From the NCBI GenBank assembly GCA_029261395.1, contig JAJDBJ010000005.1, positions 1-64,000 of the forward strand: a stretch of 64,000 nucleotides of DNA. Reading direction: 5' to 3'. The position numbers and the translations under genes were made by a program. Source of the stretch: Nitrospinaceae bacterium. Its GTDB lineage: Bacteria > Nitrospinota > Nitrospinia > Nitrospinales > Nitrospinaceae. Below are positions 17,691 to 23,510 of this stretch, piece by piece. How positions within the stretch are numbered: position 1 is the stretch's first letter; each line of letters begins with the position of its first letter. Under the pieces are notes generated by a model, which did not search any database, was not told the DNA's origin, and saw only the letters and a list, made by a program, of their open reading frames with translations.

Positions 17691-17782
17691 TTGCCCAACA
17701 AATACCGATAGGTTTCCAGACACACGATCCTCCTCCGGCGGAGATATTCCCCGGTAATGCAGGGCATACGAGGGACAAGATT

Positions 17783-18796
17783 ATGAGCGAAGCGACCCAA
17801 AAAGAACGGCCCATACTGATCGACGGAATGGGGCGAAAGATCGTCAACCTACGCATTTCCGTTACCGACCGCTGTAATTTCCGCTGTACCTATTGCATGC
17901 CGGCGGACAATGTCGAGTTCATGGACCGTGGCGAATTGCTGTCCTTTGAGGAAATCACCCAGGTGGCCCGCGTGGTGGCAAAAATGGGAATTTACCGAAT
18001 CCGCCTGACCGGCGGCGAGCCTCTGCTCAGAAAAAACCTGCCGACTCTCGTCGAGATGCTGGACGGGGTGGAGGGCATTGAGGATATCGCGCTGACCACC
18101 AACGCTTTTTTCCTGAAAGACCAGGCGGCGGTCCTTAAAGAAGCGGGCTTGAAGCGCCTCAATATCAGCCTCGATGCCTTGGATAAAGAAAAATTCACCC
18201 ACGTCAACCGGCGCGATTGCCTGCAACAGGTGCTGGACGGCATTGCGGAGTCCCGCAGAGTCGGATTCGACTCGATTAAAATCAACGCCGTCGCCGTGAA
18301 GAATTTCTCGGAAGATGAAATCCTGAAGCTGGTGGAAATGGGCCGGGAGCAGGACCTCGAAATCCGCTTCATCGAGTTTATGCCACTGGACGCCGACCAG
18401 ACTTGGGAACGCGACAAGGTGCTGTTCGGCCACGAGATTATCGACATCATCAAAGAGAAATACGAGCTGGTGCCCATCAAAGATTCATTGGAGATCGGTC
18501 CCGCCAGCGAATATTCGTTCGCCGACAGCAAGGGGAAAGTCGGTATCATCACCGCCGTCAGCAATCCGTTCTGCGACTACTGCAACCGCATCCGCATGAC
18601 CGCAGACGGCAAACTGCGTACCTGCCTGTTCTCCACCAACGAGCACAACCTCAAGGAACTGATCCGCGAGGGTGCTACCGACTCGGATATCGAGCAGAGA
18701 ATCCGCGCCGCGCTGGTCACCAAGGAACCCGGCCACAAGATCAATCTCGACAGCTTCGAGCGGCCCGTTCGCGCCATGCATGCCATCGGCGGCTAG
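17783..18796 (+). CDS. moaA: GTP 3',8-cyclase MoaA (molybdopterin biosynthesis)
   Basis: 337 residues. A radical SAM enzyme that starts molybdenum cofactor synthesis from GTP with MoaC. The N-terminal cluster motif is CNFRCTYC (C31, C35, C38), followed by the SAM-binding RLTGGEPLLRKNL. The second, C-terminal cluster has its three cysteines in FCDYCNRIRMTADGKLRTC. The chain ends with the essential double glycine tail (MHAIGG). Start ATG has GAGGG upstream. No other moa genes are nearby. GC-rich codon use marks the end of the AT-rich island just upstream. Molybdopterin is needed by enzymes such as nitrite or nitrate oxidoreductases. Confidence 0.97.
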   Translation: MSEATQKERPILIDGMGRKIVNLRISVTDRCNFRCTYCMPADNVEFMDRGELLSFEEITQVARVVAKMGIYRIRLTGGEPLLRKNLPTLVEMLDGVEGIEDIALTTNAFFLKDQAAVLKEAGLKRLNISLDALDKEKFTHVNRRDCLQQVLDGIAESRRVGFDSIKINAVAVKNFSEDEILKLVEMGREQDLEIRFIEFMPLDADQTWERDKVLFGHEIIDIIKEKYELVPIKDSLEIGPASEYSFADSKGKVGIITAVSNPFCDYCNRIRMTADGKLRTCLFSTNEHNLKELIREGATDSDIEQRIRAALVTKEPGHKINLDSFERPVRAMHAIGG

Positions 18797-19212
18797 CCCT
18801 TTACAGGGCAGGAAATTGGCTGACCGTTAAGGGCAAGTGATTGGCTCCGTGCGCAATCCAGGCAATTTCTGAGTATTACACTTTCCCGTTGTTCGTTTCC
18901 ATGCACTTTCAATAGTTCACCAAGCCCCCACTGAGCCCTATCTTATTGATTTAGATAGCCTTATAGCAATAAAACCTAAGCCCTTCAGAAATCCGGATTG
19001 AGGCCACTCCGCAAGCGGCACGCAGGTTTAAAGAAAATCTGGTTTTTTGGAACAGGGGGACTATATTAAAATTATAAATCGGTAGTTGTTATACCTGTTT
19101 ACCTCCTCTTTAAGTGTCCGGGTGCAGACTCTCTTGCACCCGGACATTTTTTTTCCTCCCCGATTTGTGTTAATTTGTTATCACTTTGAAAACGCCTGAT
19201 CCCGATTCCCGC
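18797..19212. other. Intergenic region moaA-larE with terminated RNA
   Basis: 416 bp with no gene-sized ORF. The right part ends in a very strong terminator (19115-19154), although moaA stops over 300 bp earlier. This suggests either a long moaA 3' tail or a separate short RNA. I found no clean promoter: TTGGAA at 19047 and TATAAA at 19073 are 20 bp apart. Confidence 0.45.
19115..19154 (+). terminator. Strong Rho-independent terminator
   Basis: A perfect 12-bp stem (TGTCCGGGTGCA with TGCACCCGGACA), an 8-nt loop and eight T residues. It ends a plus-strand transcript just before larE. A CCTCCT tract at 19102-19107, complementary to a Shine-Dalgarno sequence, lies immediately upstream and would be exposed in any short RNA ending here. 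Confidence 0.9.
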
Positions 19213-20022
19213 ATGACTCTTCAACAAAAACATGAAAAATTGAAATCCCTGTTCCGTGAGATGGGCAGTGTCGCCGTCGCCTATTCCGGTGGAGTCGATA
19301 GCGCCCTCGTCCTGGCAGTCGCGCATTCGGTGCTGAACAGCAACACACTGGCCGTAACCGGAAGATCAGCCAGCCTGGCGCAACGCGAACTGGAAGCGGC
19401 CACGGACCTCGCAAAAAAACTGGGCGTCGAACACTGCGTCATCAACACAGAAGAAGTCGCCTCCCCCGATTACGCCGCGAACCCGGTCAACCGATGCTAC
19501 TACTGCAAATCGGAACTGTATTCTCAATTGCAGAAGGTCGTCGATCAACACAACCTGAGATACATCGTCAACGGCACCAACGTCGACGACCTGGGGGATC
19601 ACCGGCCCGGTCTCGTCTCGGCGCGCGAGGCGAACGTGCGCAGTCCCTTATGCGAAGCGGAATTAACCAAACAGGACGTACGCGATCTGGCCCGGCAGTT
19701 GAGACTCCCCGTGTGGGACAAACCGGCGATGCCCTGCCTGTCCTCGCGCATACCTTACGAACAGGCCGTCACACCCGAAAAACTGGCAATGATCGAGCAG
19801 GCGGAGGATGTTCTGATCGCGCTCGGCTTCACGCAATTGCGGGTGCGGCATTATGGCGAGTCGGCGCGCATCGAACTGCCCATCGAAGACCTGCCGCGCT
19901 TTTATAAAGACAACCTGTTCGAGCCGGTGCGTCAACGGTTTCTCGAAATCGGATTCAGTCAAGTGACGGTGGACCCCGAAGGATTCCGTTCCGGCCGTTT
20001 GAACGAAGAAAGCATTGCTTAA
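19213..20022 (+). CDS. larE: LarE-like ATP-dependent sulfur transferase (PP-loop family)
   Basis: 269 residues from the ATG at 19213; a TTG nine codons earlier is also in frame, and neither has a clear ribosome-binding site. LarE makes the thiolated nickel-pincer cofactor of lactate racemase. The PP-loop AYSGGVDSALV lies near the N terminus. Cysteines occur in NRCYYCKSELY and in KPAMPCLSSRIPY, the latter at the position of the sacrificial cysteine of the first characterised LarE. This three-cysteine set resembles homologues reported to use a 4Fe-4S cluster instead. No larA, larB or larC is in the window, so it may serve another thiolation. Confidence 0.85.
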   Translation: MTLQQKHEKLKSLFREMGSVAVAYSGGVDSALVLAVAHSVLNSNTLAVTGRSASLAQRELEAATDLAKKLGVEHCVINTEEVASPDYAANPVNRCYYCKSELYSQLQKVVDQHNLRYIVNGTNVDDLGDHRPGLVSAREANVRSPLCEAELTKQDVRDLARQLRLPVWDKPAMPCLSSRIPYEQAVTPEKLAMIEQAEDVLIALGFTQLRVRHYGESARIELPIEDLPRFYKDNLFEPVRQRFLEIGFSQVTVDPEGFRSGRLNEESIA

Positions 20023-20041
20023 GTGATAATTATGATCGTGT

Positions 20042-20180
20042 TAATATTTCCCCTCCTTACGAAGGAGGGGATACAGGGGAGGTTATGGTGCCCTCTACCT
20101 TGATTTTAGAGAGTTTTCATAAACCTGCAAAACCCACCCCACCTGTATCCTCCCCTTGGTAAGGGGAGGAATAGTTAATT
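20042..20180. repeat. REP-type inverted repeat pair (about 140 bp)
   Basis: The left arm (about 20042-20084) contains the hairpin CCCCTCCTTACGAAGGAGGGG followed by ATACAGGGGAGGTT. The right arm (about 20131-20180) is an imperfect inverted copy: ACCTGTATCCTCCCC then TTGGTAAGGGGAGGA. The outer ends are TAATAT and TTAATTA-like. About 45 bp separate the arms. The structure is that of a small non-coding mobile or REP-doublet element between larE and the next gene. Confidence 0.65.
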
Positions 20181-20243
20181 ATCTACCTTATGGAAGGCTC
20201 TCTTTGAACGAAGCGGTTTTGTCCGAGGTCGAAGGAGAATAAA

Positions 20244-20486
20244 ATGTTTCAATTTAAATTGAACGACGAAATCCGCAAGCAGATGAAAAATCCGGACCTG
20301 TTCATCAAGGGGATGGAAAAAACGTATTGGGGGTTGATCATCGCCATGGCCGGTGTCGGGCTGATGCTGATCCTGTATTTCAACAATCCGGAAAACGTAC
20401 TGCACCCCACCTGGATATTGCTCATCGGCCTCGGCCTCGCCGGCTGGGGCGAATGGCAGAAATACAAGGGCAAGGGAAGCCTTTAA
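20244..20486 (+). CDS. Small two-helix membrane protein
   Basis: 80 residues with AAGGAG at ideal distance from the ATG. An N-terminal charged part (LNDEIRKQMKNPDLFIKG) is followed by two transmembrane helices at about residues 31-49 (WGLIIAMAGVGLMLILYF) and 58-72 (WILLIGLGLAGWGEW) and a lysine-rich tail. No family recognised. It stands alone between a REP-type repeat and a minus-strand RNA element. Confidence 0.7.
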   Translation: MFQFKLNDEIRKQMKNPDLFIKGMEKTYWGLIIAMAGVGLMLILYFNNPENVLHPTWILLIGLGLAGWGEWQKYKGKGSL

Positions 20487-20559
20487 AATACGGAGAAAGG
20501 GATAAATTTATCCACAGATGAACACAGATAAATATTTGCACCGGGCCTCGCCCGGACAC

Positions 20560-20593
20560 AAAAAAAGGACCCTTTCTTTTCGAAAAGATCCTT
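20560..20593 (-). terminator. Rho-independent terminator of the small RNA
   Basis: Reading the minus strand, AAGGATCTTTTC pairs with GAAAAG...GGGTCCTT and is followed by seven T residues. The GGGTCC arm can alternatively pair with the RNA's 5' region, so the two folds may compete. Confidence 0.75.
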
Positions 20594-20712
20594 GGGGGTT
20601 GTCTTCCCACTACTTCGGCTTCTCTCGAAGGCAACCCCCGTTGGCCTATAGCCGATCCAACTTACCCTACTAACTCTCGGCTATATCAGGAGTGGGTCCC
20701 ATTACCCTCTCC
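20560..20712 (-). ncRNA. Candidate structured small RNA with own promoter and terminator
   Basis: On the minus strand a promoter (20718-20748) is followed by about 150 nt without an ORF and a U-rich terminator. Predicted pairings by eye: GGACCC (20567-20572) with GGGTCC (20694-20699) closing the whole; TATAGCCGA (20647-20655) with TCGGCTATA (20677-20685); and GGGGGTTG (20594-20601) with CAACCCCC (20632-20639), which encloses CTTCG/CGAAG (20613-20617 and 20626-20630). Length and solo promoter recall 6S RNA, but the branched fold does not clearly match it, and I recognise no known riboswitch core. Start near 20712 is inferred from the -10. Confidence 0.65.
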
Positions 20713-20717
20713 CATAA

Positions 20718-20748
20718 ATAATATGAGCCGACCCGCCACCCCTGTCAA
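20718..20748 (-). promoter_or_regulatory. Sigma-70-type promoter of the small RNA
   Basis: A perfect -35 TTGACA (20743-20748) and a -10 TATTAT (20718-20723) with a 19-bp spacer; CATATT at 17 bp is the alternative. It lies in the gap just downstream of proC's stop codon, so it is not a proC promoter. Confidence 0.65.
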
Positions 20749-20774
20749 TATCTGGCGTCAAAATTTCCAGGCGA

Positions 20775-21635
20775 CTACTTACTTTTTTTAGGCGGGGTGT
20801 TATTTTCGGAGTTTTGGCCGAGGACCTGCGACCGTTTGGTGGCGGCTTCGACGGCGTTCATGAGTGTGGTGCGGAGCCCCCCTTCTTCCAGACTTTGCAA
20901 GCCGGAGATGGTGGTGCCGCCGGGTGAGGTGACCTGATCTTTCAATTCGCCGGGATGCTTGCCGCTTTCCAATGCGAGTTTGGCGGAACCGAGAACGGTT
21001 TGCAAGGTGAGAATATTCGCCACGTCGCGCGACAGTCCCATCTTCACTCCGGCGTCGGACAGGGCTTCGATGATCATGAAAATGTAGGCCGGCCCACTGC
21101 CGCTCAACCCGGTTACCGCATCGAGATGCGATTCATTCACGTCGACGGTTTTTCCGACGGCTTCAAAAATCCGGTGCGCCACTTTGAGATCTGCGGCAGA
21201 CACATTATCGTTGACTGCCAGCGCGGTCACTCCTTCATGCACCAGAGCCGGAGTATTGGGCATGGTGCGCACCACTCCCAACTTTTTCTTGCCGTCCGGA
21301 TTTAAAATTTCCTCAATGGTTTTGATGGCAATGCCGGCAGCGATGGAGATCACCAGTTTTTTATCGTCGCCCGCATCGGCAATGTTTTCCAACACGGCTC
21401 TCATCGACTGCGGTTTGACGGCCAAAAGAATAATGTCGCATTTCTTTGCCAGTTCTTTGCTGTCGTCGGTAGTTTTCGCATGATATTCCTGGCGCAACCA
21501 TTCCCGCCGTACCGGGCAGACGTCGGCGACCATCAGGTTTTTGGCTTCGATAAATCCCGCGGACAGAAGGCCCTTGATCAGCGCCTCGGCCATGTTGCCA
21601 CCTCCGATGAATCCTATTTTTTTACTTTTCAGCAC
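20775..21635 (-). CDS. proC: Pyrroline-5-carboxylate reductase ProC
   Basis: 286 residues, GTG start with GGAG upstream. It reduces 1-pyrroline-5-carboxylate to proline with NAD(P)H. The Rossmann fold opens with IGFIGGGNMAEALIKG, VRTMPNTPALVHEG is the conserved strand-loop of the family, and the dimer/substrate region reads DAVTGLSGSGPAYIFMIIEAL and SPGGTTISGLQSLEEGGLR. A lysine-rich tail ends the protein. It follows yggS by 27 bp on the same strand, the common yggS-proC arrangement. Confidence 0.96.
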   Translation of the reverse strand: MLKSKKIGFIGGGNMAEALIKGLLSAGFIEAKNLMVADVCPVRREWLRQEYHAKTTDDSKELAKKCDIILLAVKPQSMRAVLENIADAGDDKKLVISIAAGIAIKTIEEILNPDGKKKLGVVRTMPNTPALVHEGVTALAVNDNVSAADLKVAHRIFEAVGKTVDVNESHLDAVTGLSGSGPAYIFMIIEALSDAGVKMGLSRDVANILTLQTVLGSAKLALESGKHPGELKDQVTSPGGTTISGLQSLEEGGLRTTLMNAVEAATKRSQVLGQNSENNTPPKKSK

Positions 21636-21662
21636 AACTTTTTCTCCTGCATCTATATGAGT

Positions 21663-22358
21663 TTAGTGAGCCTCACGCTCTCCGAAAATAGCCGAACCCA
21701 CCCGCACCCAGGTGGCGCCTTCTTCGATGGCCACTTCAAAATCGTTCGACATGCCCATGGACAATTCGTCCATGGAAATATTTTCGACATTCACTTTTTG
21801 CATCCGGTCCCGCAGATTCCGTAACGCGGCAAAATGCTTGCGTGACTTTTCAGGATCGGGATCGAACGGTGGAATCGTCATCAACCCCCGGACGGAAATC
21901 CCGGTCAGGGACACCAGCATGTCGAGCAACTCTTCCAGGTTGGGGGCCAGCACACCGGACTTGCTGGACTCTCCCGAAATGTTGACCTGAATCAATACCG
22001 GCGTGACTACATCATGTTTCAAACTGTACCGGTGAATATCTTCGGCCAATTCCGAATTGTCAACCGAATGAATCAACTCGAACAGGCCGGGAATATACTT
22101 TACTTTATTCCTCTGCAAACGCCCAATGAAATGCCAGTGATAGGATTCCGTGCCCAGAGCTTCGATTTTGTCCCGGGCTTCCTGAACCTTGTTCTCCCCC
22201 AACACACAGCCCTCTATCCCACCGACTTCGATGCGTTCAGCGGGAACAGTTTTGGACACCGCAACCAAACGAACGGCATCCGGCTCGCGTCCGGATTTAC
22301 GGGCGGCCTCGGCCATGCGTTCTTTAACGGTAGCAAGGTTATCGGCAATCAAGGACAT
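21663..22358 (-). CDS. yggS: YggS/PLPBP family pyridoxal phosphate homeostasis protein
   Basis: 231 residues, a single-domain fold-III PLP protein that buffers intracellular pyridoxal phosphate and has no known catalytic activity. The PLP lysine is K36 in LVAVSKTVPAERI; HFIGRLQRNKVKYI, VNISGESSKSG, GLMTIPP and LSMGMSNDFEVAIEEGAT (phosphate loop), then VRVGSAIFGER are all family blocks. It lies between a PII-like gene and proC on the same strand. Confidence 0.95.
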   Translation of the reverse strand: MSLIADNLATVKERMAEAARKSGREPDAVRLVAVSKTVPAERIEVGGIEGCVLGENKVQEARDKIEALGTESYHWHFIGRLQRNKVKYIPGLFELIHSVDNSELAEDIHRYSLKHDVVTPVLIQVNISGESSKSGVLAPNLEELLDMLVSLTGISVRGLMTIPPFDPDPEKSRKHFAALRNLRDRMQKVNVENISMDELSMGMSNDFEVAIEEGATWVRVGSAIFGEREAH

Positions 22359-22421
22359 GGATCGGTCTGGGGGTTGAAAGTTTACAGGATTAAAGCCGAT
22401 AACCCTTATTCAGAATGACGT

Positions 22422-22769
22422 TCAATATAAAGCCTGGGTGCCCTTCTCTCCGGTACGCACCCGAATGGCTTCTTCCACCGGCTGGACAAAAATTTTACCA
22501 TCTCCCAGGTTGCCGGTGTGCAGGATGGACACCATCGCGTCGACCACCTCATCGACACTTTCATCCTCCAGAACGATAGTGATTTCGATCCGGTGATGAA
22601 ACTGGGGGACCTTGCTTATTTCCGGATCGGGATCGGATTGCATTTGACTCAGGGGTTTGCCGATACCCTTGATTTCGGATACGGACATACCGGGAACCCC
22701 CAGGGCAAACAACTTTGCCCTGATCTCATCCAGCTTTTCGAACCGCATGTAGCATTTGATCATTTTCAT
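22422..22769 (-). CDS. PII-family signal protein lacking the T-loop tyrosine
   Basis: 115 residues, the normal PII length. The body is clearly PII: MKMIKCYMRFEKLDEIRAKL at the start, GMSVSEIKGIG before the T-loop, and TGNLGDGKIFVQPVEEAIRVRTGE at the end, which includes the ATP-binding block. The T-loop reads SQMQSDPDPEISKVPQFHH and has no tyrosine, so it cannot be uridylylated at the usual Tyr51. It is likely a specialised PII paralogue sensing ATP/ADP or 2-oxoglutarate for an unknown target. No ammonium transporter is adjacent. It lies 63 bp upstream of yggS. Confidence 0.88.
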   Translation of the reverse strand: MKMIKCYMRFEKLDEIRAKLFALGVPGMSVSEIKGIGKPLSQMQSDPDPEISKVPQFHHRIEITIVLEDESVDEVVDAMVSILHTGNLGDGKIFVQPVEEAIRVRTGEKGTQALY

Positions 22770-22788
22770 GAGAACACTAATTTAGACC

Positions 22789-22826
22789 AAAATAAAAGGC
22801 TTTGCAACCGTACAGATTGCAAAGCC
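22789..22826 (-). terminator. Rho-independent terminator after the CheY-like gene
   Basis: On the minus strand a perfect 10-bp stem GGCTTTGCAA / TTGCAAAGCC with a 9-nt loop is followed by TTTTATTTT. It ends the response-regulator transcript 30 bp after its stop and separates it from the PII gene. Confidence 0.9.
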
Positions 22827-22857
22827 CTGTGATATTCAACTCGCAGGTCATTATGGA

Positions 22858-23253
22858 TTAATAATTAAATTCCTTCCCAGCGGTGATTTGCGCGTCCACC
22901 ACTGCTAACAGCTTTTCTTTCTCGACGGGTTTGACAAGGTAGTCTTTGACGCCTTTTTTCAATAAATCGGTCGCCAGCTCTGTATCCGGATACCCGGTGA
23001 CCACAACTATGGGAATTCCCGGTGCCTGCTCCCGAAGGTATTGAATGCACTCCACCCCATTGACCTTGGGCATTCGAATATCGCACAGGATCACTCCGAC
23101 ATTCATCATATTGTCTCCGGACTTTAGAATGTCGATGGCATCCTGCCCGTCCACCGCTTCCAGTACATGGAGTCCATTCTGTTCCAACTGCAATTTAATT
23201 ACCTCCCGAACGTCAGCTTCATCGTCGACTACCAGAATTTTTCCCTTAGCCAT
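22858..23253 (-). CDS. Single-domain response regulator (CheY-like)
   Basis: 131 residues, a receiver domain only. The acidic pair is D10/D11 (ILVVDDEAD), the phosphorylation site D58 (ILCDIRMPK), the switch threonine T86 (VVVTGYP) and the lysine K108 (YLVKPVEK). There is no DNA-binding or enzymatic output domain, so it must act by protein contact or in a phosphorelay. It is divergent from the large sensor kinase gene starting near 23511, and its transcript is closed by a strong terminator, so the pair may form a divergently encoded two-component system. Confidence 0.93.
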   Translation of the reverse strand: MAKGKILVVDDEADVREVIKLQLEQNGLHVLEAVDGQDAIDILKSGDNMMNVGVILCDIRMPKVNGVECIQYLREQAPGIPIVVVTGYPDTELATDLLKKGVKDYLVKPVEKEKLLAVVDAQITAGKEFNY

Positions 23254-23510
23254 AGCAACCTCCTAATTATATGTAGGTTTCTAAAGAACCCTAGGATTAG
23301 CGAGATGAAATTTATCGCGCATCAATCACGCTTGATGCTTATATTCAACAATCCTCCTCCAAGGCGGAGGCACTAATCGTTTCTTAAAAGTAGTCCCTCC
23401 AGCCAAACTTCGCCACTTTTTTTGTAAAAAGCATGAAATTTAAAAACTCAGGACCTATATTAGCTACGGTGAATATCGGAAAAATCCCAGCACCTCTAAA
23501 AGGGTGGCCC

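Noticed and set aside
17691-17782. Possible molybdenum cofactor riboswitch in the moaA leader
   Set aside because: Only one small CTCC/GGAG hairpin is visible and the known Moco motif core is not recognisable.
23433-23510. Upstream ATG for the histidine kinase
   Set aside because: No ribosome-binding site precedes it; the GTG at 23511 has AAAAGGG at good distance. The choice is not certain.
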